Of a DNA stretch of 64,000 nt, positions 9,216-18,696 are shown one piece after another. The stretch is taken from assembly GCF_012295575.1 (NCBI RefSeq), contig NZ_CP051180.1:620001-684000 (forward strand). The letters are read 5' to 3'. The notes beneath the pieces were generated by a model. It ran no database searches. It saw only the letters and a list, made by a program, of their open reading frames with translations, and was not told the DNA's origin. The stretch's first letter is position 1; each line of letters starts with the position of its first letter. The position numbers were made by a program, and so were the translations under genes. The stretch is from Ferrimonas lipolytica. Its GTDB lineage: Bacteria; Pseudomonadota; Gammaproteobacteria; Enterobacterales; Shewanellaceae.

Positions 9216-9959
9216 ATGTTTAGTAAATTGATGGCCTCGGTGGGCATTGGCGCCGCTAAGGTGGATACCTTGATCTTGACCGAGCAACTGCTCCCAGGAC
9301 AGCCGTTTGATATCGAAATCGTCATCAAAGGCGGCAACGTTGCTCAACAGATCAATGGGCTTACACTGGCGTTGATGGTCGAAGCTGAGGTTGAATCTGG
9401 TGACAGCGAAGGCCTACAAAACCTGATATTGCATGATTGGACTTTGAACGATAGCTTTACCATTGCTGCTGGTGAAGAGCTGCGGGATCAATTCCAATTA
9501 GAGTTGCCAGAGCAGACGCCGCTGACGTTGCTGCCGCGTTGCCATAACAAAACCAAGGTGTGGCTGCAGACCGGACTGGACATCGCCAGCGGAGTGGATG
9601 GCAGCGATCGTGACTTTTTGCCTATTGCTCCAACGGCTGCGATGGCAACGTTTTTAACGGCGATGGAGCAGTGTGGTTTTATGCTGCACAGTGCCGATGT
9701 CGAAAAGGGTAACCTGCACGGGCGTAACTTCCAGTCGACCATTGGCTGCTATCAAGAGCTGGAGTTCCGGCCTGTTGGTTTTGGTGGCTTTAGCATCAAA
9801 GAGGTCGAGGTGTCGTTTGTGCTAGAAGGCGCCACAACCCATGTGATGTTGGAAGTTGATCGTCGCTTCAGCGGTGATGGCTTGTTGAGCTTGTCGCTGT
9901 CACCACAGATAACCGTGGCAGACGCCGAGCGGCAAATTCGCGGCCTATTGAGATTATAA
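9216..9959 (+). CDS. Spo0M-like (SpoOM family) protein
   Basis: A 247-aa cytosolic protein related to the Bacillus sporulation-control protein Spo0M, an arrestin-fold family found in many non-sporulating marine proteobacteria. The N-terminus (MFSKLMASVGIGAAKVDT...) and the following beta-rich pattern, with GQPFDIEIVIKGG, fit the family. Function in Gram-negatives is not known; in Bacillus the family is tied to sporulation control and the cytoskeleton. It lies 12 bp after radA, probably co-transcribed, and ends in a strong terminator. Confidence 0.8.
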   Translation: MFSKLMASVGIGAAKVDTLILTEQLLPGQPFDIEIVIKGGNVAQQINGLTLALMVEAEVESGDSEGLQNLILHDWTLNDSFTIAAGEELRDQFQLELPEQTPLTLLPRCHNKTKVWLQTGLDIASGVDGSDRDFLPIAPTAAMATFLTAMEQCGFMLHSADVEKGNLHGRNFQSTIGCYQELEFRPVGFGGFSIKEVEVSFVLEGATTHVMLEVDRRFSGDGLLSLSLSPQITVADAERQIRGLLRL

Positions 9960-9967
9960 TAAATCCC

Positions 9968-9997
9968 ATGCCCACAATTGCGGTTGTGGGCATTTTT
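9968..9997 (+). terminator. Intrinsic terminator after the radA/Spo0M-like operon
   Basis: A perfect 10-bp stem, ATGCCCACAA with TTGTGGGCAT, loop TTGCGG, then a T-tract. MITE copy B is inserted directly in the T-tract: its left target duplication ATTTTTAT covers 9992-9999. Confidence 0.9.
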
Positions 9998-10298
9998 ATG
10001 GCTGTGTACCAACTAAGTGTTGTTCTTTCCAAGGCTGTTAAAGCACTGGCTAGTCGAGTCGCGATACAAGGGTAAAGCACTACCGCTATTGATCTTCTGC
10101 CGCATTGGAGCAGTCCAGCGAAGCGTATTGGACTGTGACCTAAGGCAAGGGGGACTCCAAACGGGGCAAAGCTCGCCCCTAATGCATACAAGAATGTGCC
10201 GTCGCCACCGCGATATAGTCCCCTAAAAGCACCGAAATCGGTGAAGTGGAAGGCTTGATATAAACCTCACCACTTAACTGTGACACCGCCATTGTTAT
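9992..10298 (+). mobile_element. MITE-like element copy B inserted in a terminator
   Basis: Element body 10000-10290 (291 bp), plus orientation, beginning GGCTGTGTACCAACTAAG and ending in a decayed GACACCGCC. Flanks ATTTTTAT and ATTGTTAT differ at one of eight bases, an aged target duplication. Only one arm of the central copy-A palindrome is well kept. The remaining leader (10299-10445) before the next gene shows no recognisable feature beyond the ribosome site. Confidence 0.85.
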
Positions 10299-10445
10299 CG
10301 CTTTAGCACAACGTCTAATGTTGTCGCCAGCGAAAGCCTTTACTATGGTCAGTGTCATCACAGTCAACACGTTGAATTGCACGATGTTAAACCGGTGGTA
10401 GGGAGGTTTAGTAATTCGCTTGTCACCGTTTAGGAAGGATCCACC

Positions 10446-11096
10446 GTGCAATTAGATAAACTTATCATTGCGGATGACCATCCGCTGTTTCAGCAAGCGC
10501 TGCATGAGCTACTCAGCCACCATTTTTCGCAGGCCGAAGCGCTCTGTGCTAATTCATCGGCGGAGCTGTTTAAACTGCTCTCCCAGCATTTAGATACCGA
10601 GTTAGTCCTGCTTGACCTCAATCTATCTGACAGTAATGGCCTGACGACCTTGGTGCGATTGCGGCGTGAGTTTCCCCAGCTTGGGGTGATTGTCGTATCT
10701 GGGCAAGAGGATAGTGCCACCATTAATAAAACCATGCAGATGGGAGCTAATGGCTTTGTGCCTAAGTCACAACCGGTGGAGCATATTATTGATTCAATCG
10801 AAACGGTGCTTACTGGACAGAACTGGTTACCGCAGGGTTTTGCCCTAACTACCGATAGCCAACTGAGCGATCAACTGGCTCGGCTTGATAGTTTATCGCC
10901 GCGACAACACAGTATCTTGTTGATGTTTGCCGAAGGTTTGCTTAATAAACAGATTGCTGCTCAGCTGGAGTTATCTGAAGCCACGGTTAAAGCGCATGCT
11001 AGTGCGATATTCCTTAAGCTTGGGGTGCGGACCCGCACGCAAGCGGTTATCGCCTTTAACCAAAGCCAACACGAACCCGGTTATAGCATTGGCTAA
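10446..11096 (+). CDS. crbR: LuxR/NarL-family response regulator, CrbR/ErdR-like
   Basis: A 216-aa regulator. The receiver domain (1-120) has acidic residues D10-D11, phosphoacceptor D57 in LVLLDLNL and the conserved Lys in FVPKS. A LuxR-type helix-turn-helix fills about 150-205 (LSPRQHSILLMFAEGLLNKQIAAQL...TVKAHASAIFLKLGVRTRTQAV). Start is GTG with AAGGA upstream. It converges with a transporter-fused kinase, the arrangement of the CrbS/CrbR (MxtR/ErdR) systems that control acetyl-CoA synthetase and acetate use in Vibrio and Pseudomonas. The symbol is assigned on that combination and is not proven. Confidence 0.75.
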   Translation: MQLDKLIIADDHPLFQQALHELLSHHFSQAEALCANSSAELFKLLSQHLDTELVLLDLNLSDSNGLTTLVRLRREFPQLGVIVVSGQEDSATINKTMQMGANGFVPKSQPVEHIIDSIETVLTGQNWLPQGFALTTDSQLSDQLARLDSLSPRQHSILLMFAEGLLNKQIAAQLELSEATVKAHASAIFLKLGVRTRTQAVIAFNQSQHEPGYSIG

Positions 11097-11134
11097 ACTA
11101 CAGCTCCGGTAATTCGCTATAGCTGTAGTTTTGT
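11096..11134. terminator. Bidirectional hairpin between crbR and crbS
   Basis: A perfect 10-bp stem AACTACAGCT / AGCTGTAGTT with a 15-nt loop, followed by TTTTG on the plus strand. It covers the crbR stop and the last codons of crbS, so a terminator for crbR is written inside the kinase coding sequence. Confidence 0.6.
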
Positions 11135-14100
11135 TGCAAGTGCTGCATCAACATCGCACTCATCATACTTCTCAGAGCAAGGGGTTTAATCAACTTCCTC
11201 AGGTAGCCAAAACCGAGTGTATCCGCTTGGGCATGGAGGGTTGGGTCGGTGTTGGCAGTAATCAATATGCCAGGCACATCATAGCTGCCAATTTGCCTGA
11301 GCTGTTGCAACAGTGTTAACCCATTTTGACCATGATTAAGCTGGTGATCGATCAGCATAATATCGATACCGTCGGGATTCTGCTGCAGCCAAGCCAGTGC
11401 TTCGTCACCATCAACAAAGGTAGTGATATGACAATGCCAACTGCGCAGTAATGCGCTCATGCCGTCCAACACTTCTGGCTCATTATCGACACATAATACC
11501 CGCACCCCCTTGAGGCTGTTTACTGTGACAGCGCGACTTAGTGGCGCCGCTGCCGGCGCACAAACCTCCACCGCCAAACTAAAGCAGCAACCGTGGCCAG
11601 CTTGAGAGCGCAGGGTTAGTGTGTGCCCCATTAATTGCGACAATCCTTGGGCAATATTAAGCCCAAGGCCTAACCCCGTTGGAGCGTGAGCAGCAGCGCC
11701 TGCCAGCCGAGTGAATTGTTCAAATACTCGTTGTTGTTGTGACTCTGGGATCCCTGGCCCGCTATCGATAACTTGGATTTCCAACTGTTCGCCGCGACGA
11801 CAGCCGAGTAAAACCTTGCTGCCGCGAGCATAACGGAAGGCATTACTGAGCAAGTTTTGCAGTACTCGACGCAATAACACTTGGTCACTTTTAACCCACA
11901 TCCGTGTTGGCACTAAGTGCAGTTCAATCTCATAGTGGCCGCAACTGGCTTGAAACTCCTCAACTAGGCTGTGCAGTAACGGTTGCAGTGGGAACTTATC
12001 GCGTTTGGGCTCTACCGCGCCAGAATCGATACGTGCGATTTGGTTGAGATCAATAAGCAGCTCGTTAGCGACTTCTAATGACTGGTCGATTTGGCGCAGC
12101 TGTTTGGCTTGTTCTGGTGTAAGCGAACGGTCGGTCAATAGCGATGATGAGAATAGCCGTGCCGCTGATAGTGGTTGTAACAGGTCATGGCTACAGGCTT
12201 TGAGGTACTGGCTTTTTTGTTGGTGAGCAAGTTCCGCTTTGGCGCGTGCATCATCAAGCTGATTGTTGGATTGGGCTAGTTGTAGGTTAGTGGCTTCCAG
12301 TGTCTGGGTACGCTCCGATACTCGCGCCTCCAGATCAAGGTTCTTCTCTTGCAATAACTGCTGTGCTTGGCGGTAAACGGTGATGTCGGTAAAGACCATG
12401 ACAAAGCCACCACCGGGGATGGGGTTACCCTCAATCTTAATAACACGTTGATCCAGTTGTTGACGTTCGGTGCTATGACGACTCCCCAAGCGCAGGCGTT
12501 CGACTCGCTTTTCTACCTGAAAACGCAACTCGGCAGGATCGGTGATTTGCTGCTTAAGATTGTGTTCAATTAGCAATCGCACCGGAGTACCGATTTGCAG
12601 CAACTGTTGTGGATAATTAAATAGCGTTTGGTAACTTTGATTCCAAGCAACCAATTGCAACTCTTCGTCTACCACGGAGATGCCCTCATTGGCGTTCTCG
12701 ATGGCGCTCTGCAATACCGAGTGGCTAAAGGCAGTCCGCTCGTTGCTGGCATCGGCGACCAGCTGAGCCATCTCATTTAGCGCGAAATCACGGCCCTCAA
12801 CCGCACAAGTGATGACCAATCGCGCTGATGATGAACCCATGACAGTGGCGAGCAGGTTTTCGGTAAACGGCAGTAAGGCTTGTTGCCGTTGGTGGTGGCT
12901 ACTGTGGCGGTGTGTTTGTTGAAACTGCTCGAAGCTCAGCTGCGCTTTGTCATCTCCGACAAAGCGTGTGGCGAGCCGCTGCAGTTCACTGCCATCGAAA
13001 CGGTCGTGGGCTACCTTATCGAGGGTCATTAATTGTTGTGGGCCGAGGAACTGCTCGCGCTGCATATTGTGTTGCATCGTTGGCCGCGTAAGCCGTGAAA
13101 CCAATAATACCATTAGGGCGTTGATGGCCAGTCCGAATAGCGTTGCTAGGGTGGTTTTGGCAAATGCAGAACCTTCAAATGGGTGCGGATATAAGCCCAG
13201 TTGTGGCATAAAATTTAGGACTAGCCACAAAGAGAACCCGACTAATATGCCACTGAATACCCCAGCCAAACTTACCCTGCGCCAATAGAAGGCGGCCCAC
13301 AATGGCGGGCCAATCTGGGCAATTGCGCCGAAAGCCACTTCACCCAGTGACGACAATGTATCTGTTGGAGCCAGTTGATAGAGTAAGTAACTGAGGCCGA
13401 TGACGGTAATCACTAGGGCTTTGCGCACCAGTAACAATCGATTTCGGAACGATTCATATTGGGTGTTATCGAGATCGCTGGAATTAAATAGCGCTGGGAA
13501 CACCACTTCATTGCTGAGCATGGTTGATAGGGCGATGGTTGAGATGATGACCATCGCGCTGGCTGCCGAAATTGCCCCAAGGAAACTCAACAAGCTTAAC
13601 CATGAGTGGCCATGGGAGGAAGGTACAAACAATACGTAAAAGTCCGCTGCGACCGAGTCTCCGTACATCAGCAGCCCTGCTTGCCCAAGTGGGGCTGCTA
13701 ACAAGGCAAACACTAGAATGTACGCTGGAAACACCCACCGGCTTATGGTGCTGTGGCTTTGCTCTTTGAGTTCGACCATGGTTACTTGAAACTGGCGCGG
13801 TAAACATAAAAAGGCACTAAACACGATGATGGTTAGACCCATCATCGAGAGCATATCAAAATGGTTTTGTTGAAAAAGCTGTTGATGGGCAGCCTCCGCT
13901 TGTTGCCAGATCTGCTGGGGAGAATCAAAGGCAACAAAGCTAACAAAGAGGCCAATAACGATAAAGGCAATCAGCTTTAGTAGCGATTCAAATGCAATCG
14001 CAACCATTACTCCAGGGTGGCGCTCGGTTACGTCAATAGCTCGTACCCCAAAGATGATGGTAAAGCCGATAAGTACGATGCTGACGGCGAGGCCAATTAA

Positions 14101-14562
14101 CCACGGCTCAAACGATGGGGTTTGCCTTAGCACTTCGTATGAGCCGACGATAGCCCGTAGCTGCAATGCTAAGTAGGGGAGGGTGCCGATAAAGGTTACC
14201 GTGGTGACCAACACTGCTAGAGGTTGCGATTTGCCAAAGCGTGCGGCTAGTAGATCGGCAATTGAGGTGATGTTTAAGCGAAGACACACCGAGATGATGC
14301 GCTGAATAAAGCCCCAGCCAAAAACAAATAGAATGATCGGTGCTAAATAGACCGGCAGATAGGAAAAGTCGCCCCGAGCCGCTTGAGCTGCGGTGCCGAG
14401 AAAACCCCAGGAGGTGCAATACACTCCGAGTGATAAGGCGTAGATCCAGCGGTGGTGCTGTGGTTTCAATTTGTGTCGATAACGGTCACCTAAGTAGGCG
14501 ACGATAAACAGCAAGCTAACATAACCCACACTTACCAATACCAGTAACCAGTTAGCAAACAT
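11098..14562 (-). CDS. crbS: SSS-transporter/PAS/histidine kinase/receiver hybrid sensor, CrbS/MxtR-like
   Basis: A 1154-aa membrane sensor. Residues 1 to about 500 form a sodium:solute-symporter (SLC5/PutP-like) domain with about 13 membrane helices (YALSLGVYCTSWGFLGTA near the start). A PAS region lies around 640-740, then a coiled coil, a HisKA domain with H792 in SHDLLQPL, an ATPase domain with DSGPGIP and GLGLGLNIAQGL, and a C-terminal receiver with D1072 in MLIDHQL. This is the architecture of CrbS/MxtR/CbrA kinases. It is convergent with the probable partner regulator (1 bp apart), and its promoter region faces the porin gene. The ligand is unknown; acetate or a related acid is the family-based guess. 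Confidence 0.85.
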   Translation of the reverse strand: MFANWLLVLVSVGYVSLLFIVAYLGDRYRHKLKPQHHRWIYALSLGVYCTSWGFLGTAAQAARGDFSYLPVYLAPIILFVFGWGFIQRIISVCLRLNITSIADLLAARFGKSQPLAVLVTTVTFIGTLPYLALQLRAIVGSYEVLRQTPSFEPWLIGLAVSIVLIGFTIIFGVRAIDVTERHPGVMVAIAFESLLKLIAFIVIGLFVSFVAFDSPQQIWQQAEAAHQQLFQQNHFDMLSMMGLTIIVFSAFLCLPRQFQVTMVELKEQSHSTISRWVFPAYILVFALLAAPLGQAGLLMYGDSVAADFYVLFVPSSHGHSWLSLLSFLGAISAASAMVIISTIALSTMLSNEVVFPALFNSSDLDNTQYESFRNRLLLVRKALVITVIGLSYLLYQLAPTDTLSSLGEVAFGAIAQIGPPLWAAFYWRRVSLAGVFSGILVGFSLWLVLNFMPQLGLYPHPFEGSAFAKTTLATLFGLAINALMVLLVSRLTRPTMQHNMQREQFLGPQQLMTLDKVAHDRFDGSELQRLATRFVGDDKAQLSFEQFQQTHRHSSHHQRQQALLPFTENLLATVMGSSSARLVITCAVEGRDFALNEMAQLVADASNERTAFSHSVLQSAIENANEGISVVDEELQLVAWNQSYQTLFNYPQQLLQIGTPVRLLIEHNLKQQITDPAELRFQVEKRVERLRLGSRHSTERQQLDQRVIKIEGNPIPGGGFVMVFTDITVYRQAQQLLQEKNLDLEARVSERTQTLEATNLQLAQSNNQLDDARAKAELAHQQKSQYLKACSHDLLQPLSAARLFSSSLLTDRSLTPEQAKQLRQIDQSLEVANELLIDLNQIARIDSGAVEPKRDKFPLQPLLHSLVEEFQASCGHYEIELHLVPTRMWVKSDQVLLRRVLQNLLSNAFRYARGSKVLLGCRRGEQLEIQVIDSGPGIPESQQQRVFEQFTRLAGAAAHAPTGLGLGLNIAQGLSQLMGHTLTLRSQAGHGCCFSLAVEVCAPAAAPLSRAVTVNSLKGVRVLCVDNEPEVLDGMSALLRSWHCHITTFVDGDEALAWLQQNPDGIDIMLIDHQLNHGQNGLTLLQQLRQIGSYDVPGILITANTDPTLHAQADTLGFGYLRKLIKPLALRSMMSAMLMQHLQQNYSYSELPEL

Positions 14563-14668
14563 CCGCCCTCCTTGGCCTGCGCTGTGTTAACCACAATCGG
14601 TTCACTATTACACACCAATACGCTAGCGACTAGACTCCAGCACCAGTTAACTCCGCCTGTTGAACTTT

Positions 14669-14680
14669 AGTCGTACGACT
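14669..14680. promoter_or_regulatory. Palindrome AGTCGTACGACT in the crbS/porin intergenic region
   Basis: A perfect 12-bp palindrome, about 90 bp before the porin start and about 107 bp before crbS, in an otherwise AT-rich divergent promoter region. It has the size and symmetry expected of a dimeric response-regulator operator. Assignment to CrbR is only inference from position. Confidence 0.35.
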
Positions 14681-14760
14681 TTCTCACTAATACCTTTTCC
14701 CAATTGAGCTACATCTGCTTTTTGACGATGTTCGGTAGCGATTATAAAAGGAGATGGATG

Positions 14761-15831
14761 ATGATTTCACAAAGCAGAAAATTGATTGTTGCGAGTTCAA
14801 TGCTGGCTTGTGCCGCACCGGCGATGGCAGGTTTTGAGTTCGATCTAGGAGATGGCAACAAACTCAAATTTGGCGGTTACATTAAAATTGATGCGCGTTA
14901 CGTCGATGGTGACGTGGCTTATAAAGACTTTTGGACTGGCCGAGGAACCGTCCTACAGGATGACAAATCGCAGTTTAAGATCTTTGCTAACGAAACCCGT
15001 TTTAACACCACCTATATCCATGGTGATGTAACTGGTTTTCTTGAATTCGATCTCTACGGTGGCAACGGCAACGAGATTATCTCTAACTCATATAACCCTC
15101 GTTTGCGCCATGCCTTTATTAAGTACCAAGATTGGCTAGCTGGGCAAACATGGACCACCTACATGAATACCAGTGCCATCCCGGAAACCGCTGATTTTGC
15201 AGGCGCAACCGTAGGTCTAGCGTTCATTCGTCAGGGCATGATCCGCTACAGCAACAGTGGGTTTGAATTCGCAGTGGAGAACCCAGAAACCTATGCTCCA
15301 GGGGTAGAGGATCCAGAAAACGACAACATCCCGGATCTGGTGGCGAAATATACCTTTAAGGATGACTGGGGCAATATATCTGCTTCGATTCTTGGGCGCC
15401 AATTGAACTTCTTTAATACCGAGGACGGTTCAGAGGATGATGATTACGCCGTTGGATATTCCTTGGCTGGTAACATTAAAACCTTTGGTAAAGATGATAT
15501 CCGCTTCCAAGTACACCTTGGGGAAACCGGTCGTTACACCACGGTGACAACATCGCAGGATGTCTACAATAACGAAGCGGAAGAGACTACCGCTTACCTT
15601 GTTGCTTACCGCCACTTCTGGACCGAAACCATGCGTTCGACCTTTCTCTATGGTATGGCTGAAGCCGATGGCAGTGAAGATGAAGCCACCCAATGGAGCG
15701 TCAACCTATTTGAGAATCTGACCAAAGAGCTGGCGGTTGGTTTTGAAATCGGTAACTTCGAAATGGAGCCTGGCACTGGCGATAAGGGCGATTCCTACTA
15801 CGGCCAACTATCGGTGCGCTACGTCTTGTAA
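14761..15831 (+). CDS. DcaP-like outer-membrane porin
   Basis: A 356-aa beta-barrel porin of the DcaP type, the family that takes up dicarboxylic and other organic acids. The start chosen is the second of two adjacent ATGs (14758, 14761), which has GGAGA at the best spacing. Signal peptide residues 1-23 end at APAMA; the mature protein begins GFEFDLGDGNKLKFGGYIKIDARY, a typical DcaP opening, and ends in SVRYVL with a hydrophobic last residue. It heads the ABC-transporter/CoA-ligase block and probably supplies the outer-membrane step. Confidence 0.8.
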   Translation: MISQSRKLIVASSMLACAAPAMAGFEFDLGDGNKLKFGGYIKIDARYVDGDVAYKDFWTGRGTVLQDDKSQFKIFANETRFNTTYIHGDVTGFLEFDLYGGNGNEIISNSYNPRLRHAFIKYQDWLAGQTWTTYMNTSAIPETADFAGATVGLAFIRQGMIRYSNSGFEFAVENPETYAPGVEDPENDNIPDLVAKYTFKDDWGNISASILGRQLNFFNTEDGSEDDDYAVGYSLAGNIKTFGKDDIRFQVHLGETGRYTTVTTSQDVYNNEAEETTAYLVAYRHFWTETMRSTFLYGMAEADGSEDEATQWSVNLFENLTKELAVGFEIGNFEMEPGTGDKGDSYYGQLSVRYVL

Positions 15832-15841
15832 TACCAATCTA

Positions 15842-15863
15842 CACGGGCTGGCGTCAGCCCGTG
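15842..15863 (+). other. Intercistronic hairpin after the porin gene
   Basis: A perfect 9-bp stem CACGGGCTG / CAGCCCGTG with loop GCGT and no T-run. It could be a 3' RNA-stabilising hairpin or weak terminator, allowing more porin than transporter mRNA. Confidence 0.5.
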
Positions 15864-15952
15864 ACCTCGCTCTCTTCACCCACTTGTTTTATGGCACCCG
15901 CAAGGGCGGGCCAAATGCGACTTTTTATTAGTGAATACTCGGGAATTCAATT

Positions 15953-16750
15953 ATGCCAGATTCGATTTTGCAGGTTAATGATGTGTCGTTGGCGTTTGGT
16001 GGGGTTAAGGCTCTGACGGAGGTAAGCTTTGCGGTTGAGCGTGGCTCAGTGTTTTCAATTATTGGCCCCAACGGTGCCGGCAAAACCTCGATGCTCAACT
16101 GTGTATCTGGTCGTTATCAGCCTCAGCATGGGCTAATCAATTTTGATGGCCACGATGTTACTGAACTTAAACCAAACGATCGTGCCCGTCTTGGTATGGG
16201 GCGAACCTTTCAAAATCTGGCTCTGTTTGGCCACATGACCGTGCTCGATAACATCATGGTTGGTCGCCATCACTTAATGAAAAACAACTGGCTTACCGGA
16301 CCTTTGTATTGGGCCTCACCAGCGCAAAAAGAGGAGCTCAATCACCGCCGTGAAGTTGAAGAGATCATCGACTTTCTCGATATCACTCACGTCCGCAAAG
16401 CCGTCGCAGGCACCTTGTCTTATGGCCTGCGCAAACGGGTTGAGCTCGCTCGAGCAATGGCGTTGAAACCCAAATTAATTCTGCTAGATGAGCCGATGGC
16501 AGGGATGAACCTAGAAGAGAAAGAGGATATGGCGCGCTATATCCTCGACTTGAATGAAGAGTTTGGTATCACCGTAGTGATGATTGAGCACGATATGGGT
16601 GTGGTGATGGATATCTCTCATCAGGTGATGGTGCTCGACTTTGGTAAGCGCCTCATTACCGGATTGCCGGAACAAGTGATGACCGATGAACATGTGAAAC
16701 GCGCCTACCTTGGCTTAGAGGACGATAGCCAACTGGAGGAGGCCAGCTGA
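15953..16750 (+). CDS. ABC transporter ATP-binding protein, LivG type
   Basis: A 265-aa ATPase of the branched-chain-amino-acid (HAAT) class. Walker A GPNGAGKTS, the LivG-specific NLALFGHMTVLDNIMVGRHH stretch, signature LSYGLRKRVELARAM and Walker B LILLDEPMAG are all intact. It ends with TGATG, overlapping the next start by one base, so it is translationally coupled to the acyl-CoA synthetase. Together with the LivH, LivM, LivF and binding-protein homologues it completes an importer whose substrate is more likely an organic acid than an amino acid, given the CoA ligases in the operon. Confidence 0.88.
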   Translation: MPDSILQVNDVSLAFGGVKALTEVSFAVERGSVFSIIGPNGAGKTSMLNCVSGRYQPQHGLINFDGHDVTELKPNDRARLGMGRTFQNLALFGHMTVLDNIMVGRHHLMKNNWLTGPLYWASPAQKEELNHRREVEEIIDFLDITHVRKAVAGTLSYGLRKRVELARAMALKPKLILLDEPMAGMNLEEKEDMARYILDLNEEFGITVVMIEHDMGVVMDISHQVMVLDFGKRLITGLPEQVMTDEHVKRAYLGLEDDSQLEEAS

Positions 16751-18696
16751 TGGATAGCAGCAATCGCTTTGATATGGGCTCGTTAGACAGTTTTCCTAAA
16801 ATCCTTCGTCAAAATGCGAATTCATGGCCAAACGATGTGGCCATGCGTGAGAAAGAATTTGGTATTTGGAACGAGTTTAGCTGGCTTGATTATCACAATC
16901 GTGTGCAATGGATTGCCTTGGGCTTAACTGATCTAGGTATCAATAAGGGCGATGCCATCGCCATGCTCGGCGACAATCGGCCCGAGTGGGTATGGGGGGA
17001 AGTAGCCGCTCACGCGATGGGATGCTACTCCCTTGGGGTTTACCAAGATTCAATGCACGACGAGGTTGCTTATCTCCTTAACCTTGCCTGCGCCACCGTG
17101 GTTATTGCCGAAGATGAAGAGCAGTGCGATAAGTTACTAGAGCTTGGCGATCAGATCCCAACGGTGAAACACATCGTGTATTGCGATCCCCGAGGTATGC
17201 GTAAATACCATGATGAACGGCTACTTGATATACGTGATCTATACCAGATAGGGCAGCAGCGGTTACAGACAAACCAAGGTCAATATGATCAGCTGGTCGA
17301 TTCAGTCGATCCTGATGAAGTCGCTATCTACTGCACCACATCTGGTACGACTTCAAAGCCAAAGATTGTGCTGTTGCAGGGGGGCAACTTTGTTAAGCAT
17401 TGTTGTTCATACCTGCGGGCGGATCCCCGTGAACCAGGGGATAACTATGTATCAGTATTGCCGTTGCCATGGATCATGGAACAGGTCTACGCCGTTGGCC
17501 AAGCTCTGATTGCTCGACAGGTGGTTAACTTTGTCGAAGAGCAGCAAACCATGATGGCGGATTTGCGTGAAATTGGTCCGAGCTTTGTACTGCTAGCCCC
17601 ACGAGTTTGGGAAGGGATCTTAGCTGACGTACAGGCGCGTATGATGGATTCGACCCCACTTAAACAGAAGTTGTTTGATTTCGCCTTAGCACGGGCGGAA
17701 GCGGCACTTGAGCGAGGCAAACGTTCATCCATTGCCGATCTGATGTTGATGAACGCCCTCAAGGATCGGCTTGGCTTCTCATTCTTGAAATCGGCCGCAA
17801 CCGGTGGCGCAGCCATGGGGCCAGATACCTTTCGATTTTTTCAAGCCATAGGCGTTCCGCTAAGACAGCTCTATGGGCAAACCGAGATGTGTGGTGCCTA
17901 CACTATCCATGATGACGATGATATCGACTACGACAGCGTCGGCCATGCTTTTGATAACGCCGAAGTGAAGGTGATCAACGCTGATTCGGAAGGGCTAGGG
18001 GAGGTCATTGCTAAGACCGAAGGGATGTTTTGTGGCTATTTAGGCAACCCAGAGGCGTTTGCCGAGGACGTCCGTGATGGCTGGATGCACACTGGCGATG
18101 CTGGCTATTTCAAAGAATCAGGACATCTGGTGGTGATCGACCGGATTAAGGATCTGGCTCATACCAGTCAAGGGATCCAATACTCGCCGCAATACATCGA
18201 AAACAAATTGAAGTTTTCCTCTTTCATTGGCGAAGCGGTGATCCTCGGTAAAAACCGACCGTTTTTGTCCGCCATCTTATGTATCCGTTTTTCTATCGTG
18301 GCGAAGTGGGCCGAGCAAAAGGGCTATTCATTTACCAACTACACCAACCTTTCTACCTTGCCGGAGGTTTACGCCAAGCTAACCGAAGAGGTTGACAAGG
18401 TTAACCAAACGCTGCCAGAAGCCCAAAAAATTCATAAATTTGTGCTGCTCTACAAGGAGCTTGATGCGGATGATGGCGAGCTTACTCGTACTCGAAAGGT
18501 TCGTCGTGGGGTAGTGGCAGAGAAGTATGGCGACATTATCGACGCCATCTATAGCGACAATAACAGTGTTGATATTGATACCGTCATCACCTTCCAAGAC
18601 GGTACTAAGACCCGCATTCAAACAGAGCTGGCGGTGGCCAACCTTATCGATGCGGATGCACCTAGCAATCCTGAGCAGCAACGGAGAGCCTCATGA
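16750..18696 (+). CDS. AMP-binding long-chain-type acyl-CoA synthetase
   Basis: A 648-aa adenylate-forming ligase of the FadD15/long-chain acyl-CoA synthetase class. The AMP-binding P-loop YCTTSGTTSKPK, the LYGQTEMCGAYT motif and the hinge GWMHTGDAGYF with DRIKDL are readable. It would activate an imported carboxylic acid with ATP and CoA. It sits inside the ABC transporter operon, overlapping livG-like by 1 bp and livH-like by 4 bp, an arrangement seen in fatty-acid and aromatic-acid uptake clusters. Chain-length specificity cannot be read from sequence alone. Confidence 0.87.
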   Translation: MDSSNRFDMGSLDSFPKILRQNANSWPNDVAMREKEFGIWNEFSWLDYHNRVQWIALGLTDLGINKGDAIAMLGDNRPEWVWGEVAAHAMGCYSLGVYQDSMHDEVAYLLNLACATVVIAEDEEQCDKLLELGDQIPTVKHIVYCDPRGMRKYHDERLLDIRDLYQIGQQRLQTNQGQYDQLVDSVDPDEVAIYCTTSGTTSKPKIVLLQGGNFVKHCCSYLRADPREPGDNYVSVLPLPWIMEQVYAVGQALIARQVVNFVEEQQTMMADLREIGPSFVLLAPRVWEGILADVQARMMDSTPLKQKLFDFALARAEAALERGKRSSIADLMLMNALKDRLGFSFLKSAATGGAAMGPDTFRFFQAIGVPLRQLYGQTEMCGAYTIHDDDDIDYDSVGHAFDNAEVKVINADSEGLGEVIAKTEGMFCGYLGNPEAFAEDVRDGWMHTGDAGYFKESGHLVVIDRIKDLAHTSQGIQYSPQYIENKLKFSSFIGEAVILGKNRPFLSAILCIRFSIVAKWAEQKGYSFTNYTNLSTLPEVYAKLTEEVDKVNQTLPEAQKIHKFVLLYKELDADDGELTRTRKVRRGVVAEKYGDIIDAIYSDNNSVDIDTVITFQDGTKTRIQTELAVANLIDADAPSNPEQQRRAS

